This document shows, piece after piece, positions 16,123 to 24,992 of a stretch of 37,444 nt of DNA. Numbering within the stretch: position 1 is the stretch's first letter; each line of letters starts with the position of its first letter. The notes under the pieces are model-generated. The model was not told where the DNA came from. It saw nothing but the letters and a program-made list of their open reading frames with translations, and did no database searches. The position numbers were made by a program, and so were the translations under genes. Source of the stretch: JALZUE01 sp051251725. Its GTDB lineage: Bacteria > Pseudomonadota > Gammaproteobacteria > Enterobacterales > Alteromonadaceae. The stretch lies in NCBI GenBank assembly GCA_051251725.1, contig JBPOFN010000041.1, forward strand, positions 1 to 37,444. The letters run 5' to 3'.

Positions 16123-16241
16123 TCTGTGTTTATATTGTTTTTATAAAAAAAATAGTGAAGCGTTGTAAAATTTTGTTAAATGCTCTTAGTCTCAATTCTA
16201 AAGCTTCAAAGATAATACCTCAATAGGATAAGGAATATTAA

Positions 16242-18281
16242 ATGGCACTTGTCGGCTTTCTCGGCTATATCTTTTCAAGCATAGCATTTCTAATTTTTAT
16301 CTTACTATTATTAGCCGCTCGCAATAAAACGCTGGCGGGGCGCTTGGTATTATCAGCAATCCTGGTTTCTACAATCGCCAACGCTATGGCGGCATTTCAG
16401 TTACAACAGCAATTTTCAATAAAATATGTCTTAATATTTGAAGCGCTAAAATTATTGCTGTGGCCCATGTTAATTATTTGTACGCGCGACAGCATCACCT
16501 CATTTCGAACCTTAATAAAACATAAATATACCAAACAATACATTATGTATTGGTTTGTGTTTTTAGCTATTTCATGGCTATCGGTGTTTTATTTTGAAGA
16601 TGGCACCCGCTATCTATTTATGTTTTTCCTTGTGTTTAATTTATGGCAAATTGTGCTGTTAGAACAGTTATATAGAAATGCTTCCAATAAGTCGAAATGG
16701 GCTTTGTGGCCACTGGTTGTCGCTTTAGGCTCAGCAAGTGTTTTTGAATTTGTTATGTATGCACAAGCTTATATGGTGAATCAGTTAGAATATTTACTGT
16801 GGTATATTCGCCCATTAATTATGCTTATATCGATTCCCTTTTTATTGATTAGTACTCGCCGGATGAAAGATTGGTCGGTGAATGTTTTTGTTTCCCGTAA
16901 TGTTGTTTTTTATAGCTCAATGTTACTTATTGCTGGCGGTTATTTATTAGTAATGGCTTTAGCCGGTTACGTCATTAATTTTATTGGCGGCGAGTGGGGT
17001 CGTGTTTTAACCATTACCTTTTTAGTACTGGCCAGCGTTGTGCTGTTTGCGTTAATTATTACCGATACCATCAGGCGTAGAGTTAAAGTATTTATAGCAA
17101 AAAATTTCTTTGCTAATAAATATGAATACCGTGATGAATGGTTAGATCTAATTGAAAAAATCGAAACCACCAGTGCTGAAAGCTATTATCAGATGGCTAC
17201 TAATATCATGATGTCAAAATTATCATTAGATTCTGGCAGTATTCTTAAAAAAGTGAATTCAACTAATTTCCAGGTGAAATACTCGCAAGGGTTAAATTTC
17301 GATCCAGCATTATTTCAGCAGTTATTAAAACTGGCGACTTTCTGTCATAAAAAAGGTTGGATCGTTGATATGAAAGAATATGCTAAAACGCCTAATCTCT
17401 ATGATGATTTAGCGTTAGATTTAGCGATATTTGAACAGCAAAAAATCAACATTATCGTGCCGATATTCATTGGCAAAGCTTTGTATGGCATGTTTGTGCT
17501 GGCGGGAAATGAAGAGGTAAAACCATTAAATTGGGAAGACAGGGATTTACTTTTTGCAATTTCAAAACAGCTAGGTAACTTTATTTCATTGCATGAAGCC
17601 AATGATCGTATTGCCGAGTCGAAACAATTCGATGCTTTTAATCGAATGTCAGCATTTTTAGTGCACGATCTCAAAAATGTTCAAGCGCAATTAGGCTTGA
17701 TTAATGACAATGCAGTTAAGCACCGTAATAACCCAGCTTTTGTTGATGATGTTTTTGAAACCGTAGAGTCAGCAACAAATCGCTTAGATAAAATGCTGAC
17801 CCAACTGAGAAACAAACAAGCAGAGCAATCAACCACTAAAAAAATTGATATTGTTCCAGTAGTTGGTAAAGTGGTTGAGCAACGTAATGTTAATAAACCA
17901 GCGGTCACTTTTACCGCTATTGATCAGTGTGTTTTATCGGTTGATGCTGAAAGCTTACATTCAGTATTAAATCATCTAATTCAAAATGCCCAAGAAGCAA
18001 CAGCTCAAGATGGCTGGATCAAGGTTGATGTTACCAGTACTGATATTGATGTGGTGATCACGATCACAGATAACGGCACTGGCATGAGTGAAGAATTTAT
18101 AAAAACACGTTTATTTAAACCTTTCGATACCACCAAAGGTAACGCGGGTATGGGTATTGGCGTGTTTGAAGCAAAACAATTTTTTGAAGGTAATGCCGGG
18201 TCTTTAACCGTTGAAAGTGTTGAACATGAAGGCACAACATTTATTTTAATGTTACCTCTCAATCCCAGCTACAAAGGATAA
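16242..18281 (+). CDS. prsK: PEP-CTERM system sensor histidine kinase PrsK
   Basis: A 679-residue membrane histidine kinase of the PrsK family (TIGR02916). The N-terminal half, to about residue 280, is a series of membrane helices with no large periplasmic loop, so it probably senses a membrane or intracellular signal. A GAF-like domain follows (about 300-455). The phosphoacceptor is H475 in LVHDLKNVQAQL, the N-box residue is N582 (NHLIQNAQEAT), and the nucleotide-binding glycine boxes are DNGTGMS and GMGIGVFEAKQF. All catalytic elements are intact. The start has aagga seven bases upstream. prsR begins 17 bases after its stop, and the pair is divergent from the HPr-rel-A operon. Confidence 0.94.
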   Translation: MALVGFLGYIFSSIAFLIFILLLLAARNKTLAGRLVLSAILVSTIANAMAAFQLQQQFSIKYVLIFEALKLLLWPMLIICTRDSITSFRTLIKHKYTKQYIMYWFVFLAISWLSVFYFEDGTRYLFMFFLVFNLWQIVLLEQLYRNASNKSKWALWPLVVALGSASVFEFVMYAQAYMVNQLEYLLWYIRPLIMLISIPFLLISTRRMKDWSVNVFVSRNVVFYSSMLLIAGGYLLVMALAGYVINFIGGEWGRVLTITFLVLASVVLFALIITDTIRRRVKVFIAKNFFANKYEYRDEWLDLIEKIETTSAESYYQMATNIMMSKLSLDSGSILKKVNSTNFQVKYSQGLNFDPALFQQLLKLATFCHKKGWIVDMKEYAKTPNLYDDLALDLAIFEQQKINIIVPIFIGKALYGMFVLAGNEEVKPLNWEDRDLLFAISKQLGNFISLHEANDRIAESKQFDAFNRMSAFLVHDLKNVQAQLGLINDNAVKHRNNPAFVDDVFETVESATNRLDKMLTQLRNKQAEQSTTKKIDIVPVVGKVVEQRNVNKPAVTFTAIDQCVLSVDAESLHSVLNHLIQNAQEATAQDGWIKVDVTSTDIDVVITITDNGTGMSEEFIKTRLFKPFDTTKGNAGMGIGVFEAKQFFEGNAGSLTVESVEHEGTTFILMLPLNPSYKG

Positions 18282-18298
18282 TAAGGGTTTATATCCAT

Positions 18299-19648
18299 AT
18301 GGAAAAGTTATTAATTGTCGATGACGACTTAGGCATTCAAAAACAGCTTAAATGGAGTTTGTCAGATTACGAAGTGGTATTGGCGGGTGATAGAACCAGT
18401 GCAATTAGCGCAGTAAGAAGACATGAACCGAAAGTGGTAACCTTAGATCTAGGTTTACCGCCAGATGAAACCAATGCCTCTGAAGGCTTGGCTTGTTTAC
18501 AAGAAATACTCGCAATTGCCCCGCATACCAAAGTTATTGTTATTACCGGTAATGATGATCGAACGAATGCGTTAAAAGCTATTTCTGCTGGCGCATACGA
18601 CTTTTATCAAAAGCCTATTGAACAAGAAGTGATAGAAGTGATTGTTGCTAGAGCATTCACCTTAGCGGCGATTGAAGAAGAAAACCGCACTATGCGATCG
18701 GTAGCGGGTAACGACATTGGTATAATTGGTAACAGTGCAGCTATTGATCGTTTACGGACTATGGTCAAGCGTATCGCCCCAACAGCGATAACCGCCTTAC
18801 TGTTAGGTGAAAGTGGTACCGGTAAAGAAGTTACGGCCAACGCTGTGCATTTAGCCAGTGATCGCAAGAAAAAACCATTTGTTGCCATTAACTGTGCCTC
18901 GATCCCAGAAACCTTATTAGAAAGCGAATTATTCGGTTTTGAAAAAGGTGCTTTTACCGGCGCTCATAAAACCACCAAAGGTAAAATTGAATGTGCTGAA
19001 GGCGGTACACTTTTTCTTGATGAAATTGGTGATATGCCTTTTAACTTGCAAGCTAAATTATTACGTTTCTTACAAGAGAAAAAAATTGAGCGTTTAGGCG
19101 GCAGACAAGAAATTGATGTTGACGTACGAGTTGTTTGTGCGACCAACCAAAATTTAGAAGAAATGGTGGCGTCTAAAACTTTCCGTGAAGATCTATTTTA
19201 CCGAGTAAGTGAAATAACCTTAAATATTCCACCGTTACGTGACCGTGATGAAGACGTAGTAATACTTGCACAGTATTTTCTACAGCAATATGCCTTGGAA
19301 TATAAACGCAACGTTAAAGGCTTCTCAGAAGACGGTTTAAGCGCAATTAAAGCGCATAGGTGGCCAGGTAATATTCGTGAATTGCAAAATAAGGTCAAAA
19401 GCTCTGTCATCATGACAACGGGCACACAAGTAACTGCTTTTGATTTAGGTTTTTATGATCATGAAGATCAAAGCTTTGAGCTGGATTTGAATTTACGAGT
19501 AGTGCGTGAGCAAGCAGAAAGCTTAGCGATCCAAAAAGCTTATGCGATTTCTGAAGGGAACATGTCTAAAACCGCAGAGCTTTTAGGTATTACTCGTCCG
19601 ACACTTTATAGTTTGATCGAAAAGTATAGCTTAGCGATTAATACTTAG
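18299..19648 (+). CDS. prsR: PEP-CTERM system sigma-54 response regulator PrsR
   Basis: A 449-residue NtrC-type activator (PrsR family, TIGR02915). The receiver domain has acidic residues LIVDDD at its start and the phosphoacceptor D50 in VVTLDLGLP. The AAA+ domain shows Walker A GESGTGKE (170-177), the sigma-54-contacting GAFTGA loop (217-222), and Walker B LFLDEIGD (238-245). The C-terminal Fis-type helix-turn-helix is MSKTAELLGITRPTLYSLIEKY. GAFTGA is complete, so it should work with RpoN. In known PrsK/PrsR loci this regulator controls PEP-CTERM protein genes; here the best sigma-54 site in view lies before the HPr-rel-A operon. The stop codon TAG forms the first three bases of a tandem heptamer repeat. 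Confidence 0.95.
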   Translation: MEKLLIVDDDLGIQKQLKWSLSDYEVVLAGDRTSAISAVRRHEPKVVTLDLGLPPDETNASEGLACLQEILAIAPHTKVIVITGNDDRTNALKAISAGAYDFYQKPIEQEVIEVIVARAFTLAAIEEENRTMRSVAGNDIGIIGNSAAIDRLRTMVKRIAPTAITALLLGESGTGKEVTANAVHLASDRKKKPFVAINCASIPETLLESELFGFEKGAFTGAHKTTKGKIECAEGGTLFLDEIGDMPFNLQAKLLRFLQEKKIERLGGRQEIDVDVRVVCATNQNLEEMVASKTFREDLFYRVSEITLNIPPLRDRDEDVVILAQYFLQQYALEYKRNVKGFSEDGLSAIKAHRWPGNIRELQNKVKSSVIMTTGTQVTAFDLGFYDHEDQSFELDLNLRVVREQAESLAIQKAYAISEGNMSKTAELLGITRPTLYSLIEKYSLAINT

Positions 19649-19687
19649 AAGCTAGAAGCCAGAAGCTAGAAGCTAGAAGTTGGAAGT
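19646..19687 (+). repeat. Tandem heptamer repeat, six copies
   Basis: Six consecutive 7-base units starting with the stop codon of prsR: TAGAAGC, TAGAAGC, CAGAAGC, TAGAAGC, TAGAAGT, TGGAAGT, then a degenerate TAGAGCG. The unit contains no obvious protein-binding consensus. Such heptamer tracts, from memory common in Alteromonadales intergenic DNA, can change copy number by slippage. Confidence 0.85.
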
Positions 19688-19730
19688 TAGAGCGAAGTGC
19701 TTTAAGCTAAAGCTGAAAAATGTCAGTAAA

Positions 19731-19766
19731 AAAAAGCCCGCTGTAGAGTTCTACAGCGGGCTTTTT
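19731..19766. terminator. Bidirectional terminator, prsR and XrtA ATPase genes
   Basis: An arm of five A followed by gcccgctgtaga (19731-19747) pairs perfectly with tctacagcgggc and five T (19750-19766) around a two-base gap. A runs upstream and T runs downstream make it a strong intrinsic terminator in both directions, placed between the convergent genes. Confidence 0.92.
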
Positions 19767-19796
19767 ATTAGAGTTTAAAAGCAAAAGAAAAAGTAA

Positions 19797-20876
19797 TTAA
19801 CTCACTTTGTCATCGATATCGTTGAGGTTAGCTTGTTCTTCAGCGTATTGGCGATTTTTTTGTTTAAGCAATTTATCAACATAGCGCGCCATTTTGATTT
19901 TTTGCTTTATCGAACCTTCTAAATAATCTTCAATTTCTCGTAAGACTTCTTTAATGCTTTCAATTTTTTCGGCCGAGTTTACCGAAACTTGGTGAGAGGT
20001 ATCAGTTGCCCCAGCAGCTTGCTGCGGTTCAATACTCGGCATTGCATTTGATCTTAATGAGCCGGTCAGCTCAATTTCCATTTCTTCAGCAACTTGTTTT
20101 ATTGAATCAATATCAATAACTTCTAATTCCTCTAGAAAGCCAAAGAGTAATATGCGATCAACAAAAATATTTATCTTGCGAGGCACACCTAAGGTTTTTT
20201 CATGGATAAAGGCAAAAGCTTCGTCAGAAAATAGGTTTTCTTTATTACATTCCGCTTGGTGTAAACGGTGTTTAATGTATTCTTTTACTTCTTCTGCCGA
20301 TAAGGGTTTTAAATGAGCAGAAGCAATTATACGCTGGCGGAACTGTTCCATATTTGGCGCTTGAATAATTCCCTTTAACTCTTCTTGACCTAATAAAAAA
20401 CTTTGAATAAGCGGTTTATTATTAAGTTGAAAGTTAGAGAGCATTCGTAACTCTTCAACAGTTTCTGCCGGCAAGTTTTGAGCTTCATCAACAATAAGTA
20501 AAGCCCGCTTTCCTTGCTGATTTAAGCCAATTAAAAATTTCTCTATTGCTTGTAGCAAATCAGCTTTACTGGTGCTTTGAGTTTCAATATTGAACTCTGA
20601 GACTACCAGCTCAAGTAATTCATGTGGGTTAAGCTTAGTTGTGACTAATTGTGCGGCGACAATACTCTCGTCTGCAATATTATTTAATAAGTTGCGGGCA
20701 ATTGTGGTTTTACCTGTACCTATCGGGCCGGTAATAACAATAAAACCTTCACCTTGATCTAAGCCGTATTGAAGATAAGATAATGCACGCTGATGATGGC
20801 TAGAAGCGAAAAAGAAGCGTGGATCAGGGCTTAGTTGGAAAGGGCGTTCTTTAAAGCCGTAATAACTTTCATACAT
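19797..20876 (-). CDS. XrtA/PEP-CTERM system-associated ATPase
   Basis: A 359-residue AAA ATPase of the ExeA-like family found in XrtA exopolysaccharide loci (TIGR03015). It begins with the family signature MYESYYGFKERPFQLSPDP, followed by FFFASSHHQRALSYL, Walker A GPIGTGKTT (50-58), Walker B ALLIVDEAQNLP (125-136), and a C-terminal helical domain with an acidic/basic tail. ExeA relatives work on cell-envelope assemblies, often with peptidoglycan. A separate peptidoglycan-binding domain is not apparent here. Its likely role is energising or organising polysaccharide export. It is the last gene of the five-gene minus-strand operon, four bases after the beta-barrel gene, with aagga upstream inside that gene's end. 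Confidence 0.92.
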   Translation of the reverse strand: MYESYYGFKERPFQLSPDPRFFFASSHHQRALSYLQYGLDQGEGFIVITGPIGTGKTTIARNLLNNIADESIVAAQLVTTKLNPHELLELVVSEFNIETQSTSKADLLQAIEKFLIGLNQQGKRALLIVDEAQNLPAETVEELRMLSNFQLNNKPLIQSFLLGQEELKGIIQAPNMEQFRQRIIASAHLKPLSAEEVKEYIKHRLHQAECNKENLFSDEAFAFIHEKTLGVPRKINIFVDRILLFGFLEELEVIDIDSIKQVAEEMEIELTGSLRSNAMPSIEPQQAAGATDTSHQVSVNSAEKIESIKEVLREIEDYLEGSIKQKIKMARYVDKLLKQKNRQYAEEQANLNDIDDKVS

Positions 20877-20880
20877 CTAA

Positions 20881-22470
20881 TTAAAAGTCCTTAGAAATTT
20901 TTGCAGAAATGCGGTTTTCTTCATAATTATAACGTTCTTGATTGGATGAACGATTATAGTGCTCAATGTCAAAATTAATGTTTACTGCCTGGTTTAATTT
21001 TCGATTGAAACCTATTTTATATCGGCGGTAAACATCTGATTGTTCATTATCTGTGTTTTGATTAAATAGGCGCTCGCTGTAATTAGCAGAAACATTAAGT
21101 GAGGTGCTCGCGCCAAGTTTTCTATCAGCACTAAAGCTGGCAGCATTAGTGAGGTTTTCTTGCGCGGTATTTAAATTTTGTCGATTAGAGCGAGAAATAA
21201 TAAATGATAAGCTCGTTCTTGGCAGCGTTAATGTTGAATTCCAATTAATGCTTTTGTTTAACCAATAATCATTGTCTTCTATTAACTCTAAAGAATTAAT
21301 GGTAATTATACTGCTATCTTCAGGTGCAAAAACATCACCATCTTGTAAAAAACAATCCGCTAAGCTGGTCGCCTCAGGGTTTTGACATAAAAATGTTGAA
21401 GTGACAGTGCGATAATTATCACGCGTAAAGCTCTGTACTTGCTCGTTATAAGCAATAGTGTTGGTTAGGCGTTTATTTTGATGACTAATATTTACCCCAT
21501 AACTATCACCAAAAAAACGCTGGCTATGATTTAATTGAATTTTAGTTCTCGTACTCGGTTGCCAGTTAATATTAGCGTCAACATAGGCCTTTTGCTCTTC
21601 AGTACTACTGCCAAGAGTGTTATCTAATGGCTCATTATAAGATAGATCAATTTGTAACCTAGGAATCGGTTGCCAACGAAAACCGGCACCGTAGGAATTG
21701 GTATTTAAGGCACTATTGCTATTGGTCGTGCCAGCGTTATCTTCATCATAAAAGCGAATGAAAGGACTAAACTTGATATCGGTTATTAATCCAACCTTTA
21801 ATTCAACGGAATGCTGTTTGGTATCGCTATTGTTATATTCTCTTGCTGAATATTGGGCTCTAGTATCCCAAAAGAAATTTCTAGCGCCTGTGCCATTTTG
21901 TGATGTGAATGCAAATGTTGAACCTTTATTCTCGCCAAAACCATCTTCAGATTTACTGATTTGGTAACCGAGATTAGAATTAATACTAAAGCGGCTATTA
22001 CTCACTTGATATTCAAGACCGCTTTGATAGCTTTCTACTTGAACCATATCACCTGAAACAATGTCTATTACACTGTTTCCAGCACTATTTCTAGGTGCAT
22101 AACTAACTGATGCTCTGGAAGTAAATGCGATACCATTGGGCCATAATAAAATCTTACCATCAGCACTTAGCGTATGATAATCAGTATCTAAGTCATGATC
22201 ATGGCTGTAAAAGGCATAACTACTCGATGACTTGAAATTTAACGAAGCATTTTGAGCTTTATATGAAGCTGTTAAATCAAGACCTGGCTGTGTAACTACG
22301 CCAGATATTTCATTTGTTTGTGTTAACTCAAGGTTATCCGAATAAGTTTCTTCAAGCGTTACTGCTGGCGTAAACTGCCAATCACCGGCATTACAGGTAA
22401 TTGACAGTGAAGACATTAAGAAAAAAGCTAATACGGATTTAATTTGCGTATCCATAGCCATAATAGCCAT
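20881..22470 (-). CDS. XrtA system outer-membrane beta-barrel protein
   Basis: A protein of about 530 residues of the TIGR03016 type (PEP-CTERM system-associated outer-membrane protein), most likely a beta-barrel that accompanies polysaccharide export. It has a signal peptide ending SITCNAG before DWQFTPAVTLEETYSDNLEL, many alternating amphipathic strands (for example AGFRWQPIPRLQIDLSYNEP), and a terminal phenylalanine (ISAKISKDF), the usual BAM recognition end. I chose the ATG at 22470 because tcctt/aagga lies five bases before it; an ATG at 22455 gives a shorter, equally plausible MDTQIK start. Either start lies inside the C-terminal codons of the tyrosine kinase gene. Confidence 0.88.
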   Translation of the reverse strand: MAIMAMDTQIKSVLAFFLMSSLSITCNAGDWQFTPAVTLEETYSDNLELTQTNEISGVVTQPGLDLTASYKAQNASLNFKSSSSYAFYSHDHDLDTDYHTLSADGKILLWPNGIAFTSRASVSYAPRNSAGNSVIDIVSGDMVQVESYQSGLEYQVSNSRFSINSNLGYQISKSEDGFGENKGSTFAFTSQNGTGARNFFWDTRAQYSAREYNNSDTKQHSVELKVGLITDIKFSPFIRFYDEDNAGTTNSNSALNTNSYGAGFRWQPIPRLQIDLSYNEPLDNTLGSSTEEQKAYVDANINWQPSTRTKIQLNHSQRFFGDSYGVNISHQNKRLTNTIAYNEQVQSFTRDNYRTVTSTFLCQNPEATSLADCFLQDGDVFAPEDSSIITINSLELIEDNDYWLNKSINWNSTLTLPRTSLSFIISRSNRQNLNTAQENLTNAASFSADRKLGASTSLNVSANYSERLFNQNTDNEQSDVYRRYKIGFNRKLNQAVNINFDIEHYNRSSNQERYNYEENRISAKISKDF

Positions 22471-23365
22471 ACATATCCTTGTGAGTTCTAATTGCTTTAT
22501 TAACGACAATTCCTACCGCTAAATTCTCGTTTAATGCTTCGGTTGCTTTTTGGACATCGGCAATAGCAGTTTTTGACTCTTCTACCACAACAATAGCTTG
22601 GCCCATTAAGTTGGCTAAAACTAAAGTTTCAGTAACGCCAACAAGTGGTGGACAATCAAAAATCACTACGCGGTCAGGATAGCGGGCTGCGAGCTCATTG
22701 GCTAACGCTTCCATTTTATCACTGGCTAATAGCTCATTAGATAAATGATGAGGCTCGCCAGCGGGAACAATTTTAAGCTTATCAATATTGGTGTTATAGA
22801 TCATGGCGCCAATATCGGTCGTTTGCCCTAATAAATATTCTATTAAGCCTTTTGACTCTGGTAAGCCAAGCTCACGGTTAATACTGGGTCTTAAAACATC
22901 GGCATCAACTAATAGTACGGTTTTATCTTGCTCTAAAGCAATACTGAGCGCTAAGTTAATAGAGACAAAGGTTTTACCTTCATGGGGCTTAGAGCTACTA
23001 ACCATAATCAAATTTGGGTGATTTAAGGTTTTTGCGGCTTTACCAAAAGCATTATTTAATAACTTTCGTTTTATTTGGCGAAATTCATCTTTAATACTGT
23101 TACGCGTGCCATTGTCAATAAGATAACCGCGACTTAATAAGTCTTCGCTATCGATATGTAGAGTATGATTGTTTTGTGCTTCTAGAGGTCTAGGGTTGTT
23201 TTTAGGCGTACTTATTTTCGCTGCCGAGTCTGTCTTCTCAGCAGGTGCGTCAATAACAGCCTTATTTTCTGATAAATTACTGGTTGATAAATCGTCCGAT
23301 ACTTTTCCAGCAGCTTGATTGGTTGCCGATTTTTGTTTGGCTAACGCTTTTTCAATGGTACTCAT
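22439..23365 (-). CDS. XrtA-associated tyrosine autokinase
   Basis: A 308-residue bacterial tyrosine (BY) kinase (TIGR03018), equivalent to the cytoplasmic half of Wzc and here separate from its chain-length partner. After a low-complexity N-terminus (to about 70) come Walker A SSSKPHEGKT (123-132), Walker A' VLLVDADVLRPS (150-161) and Walker B VVIFDCPP (233-240). The C-terminus ends DMYGYYGYGYAN with five tyrosines (299, 301, 302, 304, 306), the autophosphorylation cluster that tunes chain length and export. It begins two bases after the chain-length gene stops, indicating coupled production. The codons of the tyrosine cluster also carry the start region of the next gene. Confidence 0.94.
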   Translation of the reverse strand: MSTIEKALAKQKSATNQAAGKVSDDLSTSNLSENKAVIDAPAEKTDSAAKISTPKNNPRPLEAQNNHTLHIDSEDLLSRGYLIDNGTRNSIKDEFRQIKRKLLNNAFGKAAKTLNHPNLIMVSSSKPHEGKTFVSINLALSIALEQDKTVLLVDADVLRPSINRELGLPESKGLIEYLLGQTTDIGAMIYNTNIDKLKIVPAGEPHHLSNELLASDKMEALANELAARYPDRVVIFDCPPLVGVTETLVLANLMGQAIVVVEESKTAIADVQKATEALNENLAVGIVVNKAIRTHKDMYGYYGYGYAN

Positions 23366-23367
23366 AA

Positions 23368-24966
23368 TTAAAACATCCCTTTTAAAGGCGCTTGGATAGC
23401 GTCAGGAAACATAAAAAATGCAATAAAACATATTAATATAGCGACTAATAAGACATTAGATGCGATAAAAATAACTGTTTTCTTTTGGTGCCATTTTTTA
23501 AGTCCTAAGTTTTCAGTAGCGGAAACAATACCAAAAACAGGGATGCCGGTTGCTTTTGATATTTGGCTAGCTGAAGTAACTACAGGATTTAATTGGCTGA
23601 ATAAAAATGATAAAGCAATACCAGCGCCGAAACCGACGACAGTAATACCAATAAAAAACAATAAGCGATTAGGGCCTGCCGGTACAGTTTCTGCTCTGGG
23701 TGGATCGATAACTCTAAATTCGATTTTGTTAGTATTATCATCAGCGCTTTTTGCTAACGTTGCCGTTTCTTTACGATTAAGTAAGTCATTATATTTACGT
23801 TGGGTAACTTCATAATCACGGTTAAGATTAGTGAGTTCTTGCTCGATTTCTGGAATCGTGTGAATACGATTTTCTAAATCAACCACTTTCGCTTTATAAT
23901 TATTTACTCGTACATTTAAAGAGGCCGCGGCATTTTCTAATTGATTAACTTCAATTTGCATCTCTTGATAAATAGGGTTTGAACTGATAGGAGAACCACT
24001 CTGGCCATTAACACTATCAGAAATTGATTGATAATAATTGTCTAACTCTTCTTTACGAGACTGTTGCAAACTCTTCAATAAACGTTGGGCTTCCGCTACA
24101 TCAGGGTGTTTCTCGGTAAAGCGTAGTAATAATGTATCTAAATTATTCTCAATGGTTTTAATTCGTTCATCATACGAAGTAGCAACGCGGTTAGAGTCTT
24201 CAATTTTGTCTGAAAGTTCACCAGATTGTTGGCTAGAGTCGGCAAGCTGTTTTTTTGCCGAGGCTAATTTAGTATTTAATTCTTTTAGCTCAAGTTCAGC
24301 AACTTCTAACCGATCTTTTTCTGATTTTAACTGGCTATAATAACCGCCACTACCAGGTAAAATATCATTATACTTTTGTTTAAAAGCAGTCGTTTTAGAT
24401 TCTGCTTCACTCAAACGAGCTTCATACTCTTTAAGTTGAGCATTTAAAAATTCTTGTGCGCTATCATTATCAGTTCGATTGTCACCTAAGGTGTTTTCAA
24501 TAAAAACAGTCAGGGTAGATTGTACCACTTTTTTCGCAATTTCCGGATTTTTAGCTTGATAAGAGATGGTAAATATATTGGCGCTATCTCGTCCGCCAGA
24601 AAGGTTTAATCTGATGCCTGCGTTTAATTGGTCAAGAATTTTTTCAAATTCTTCAGTATTGCTGGCGGCAATATCTAAATCAGTCATACGGGCAATACGC
24701 TCAAGATTAGGACGGCTTTTTAAAGTTTTGGCCATTAACTTAAGTTGAGTGTCTGGGTTAGTTTCAACCGTTAAACCTCTTAATAATGGTCGTAATATTG
24801 ATTGGGTATCGGCGTAAACTCTTGCTTGAGATTTATATACATCCTCAAGTTGCGATACTAAAATCCATCCAATTGGACAAATAAGCCAAGTCGCTATCAT
24901 TATATAGCGACGTTTCAACCAGATACCTTTGAGGTAACCAATAATTTGTTCTAGTACTTCTTGCAT
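23368..24966 (-). CDS. XrtA system chain-length determinant (Wzc/Wzz-like)
   Basis: A 532-residue inner-membrane polysaccharide copolymerase (TIGR03007). It has one membrane helix near the N-terminus (about 20-38, YIMIATWLICPIGWILV), a long periplasmic region rich in coiled coil (about 150-420), the proline-rich segment VIDPPRAETVPAGPNR, a second helix (LLFFIGITVVGFGAGIALSF) and a third near the C-terminus (VIFIASNVLLVAILICFIAFF). It has no kinase domain, which is supplied by the next gene. It sets polymer length and bridges to the outer-membrane export protein encoded just upstream (26-base gap). Confidence 0.94.
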   Translation of the reverse strand: MQEVLEQIIGYLKGIWLKRRYIMIATWLICPIGWILVSQLEDVYKSQARVYADTQSILRPLLRGLTVETNPDTQLKLMAKTLKSRPNLERIARMTDLDIAASNTEEFEKILDQLNAGIRLNLSGGRDSANIFTISYQAKNPEIAKKVVQSTLTVFIENTLGDNRTDNDSAQEFLNAQLKEYEARLSEAESKTTAFKQKYNDILPGSGGYYSQLKSEKDRLEVAELELKELNTKLASAKKQLADSSQQSGELSDKIEDSNRVATSYDERIKTIENNLDTLLLRFTEKHPDVAEAQRLLKSLQQSRKEELDNYYQSISDSVNGQSGSPISSNPIYQEMQIEVNQLENAAASLNVRVNNYKAKVVDLENRIHTIPEIEQELTNLNRDYEVTQRKYNDLLNRKETATLAKSADDNTNKIEFRVIDPPRAETVPAGPNRLLFFIGITVVGFGAGIALSFLFSQLNPVVTSASQISKATGIPVFGIVSATENLGLKKWHQKKTVIFIASNVLLVAILICFIAFFMFPDAIQAPLKGMF

Positions 24967-24992
24967 TATTTAATCTCTATAACAAATATTCA

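Noticed and set aside
19646..19687. CRISPR array
   Set aside because: Units are 7 bases with no spacers and no cas genes nearby; it is a simple tandem repeat.
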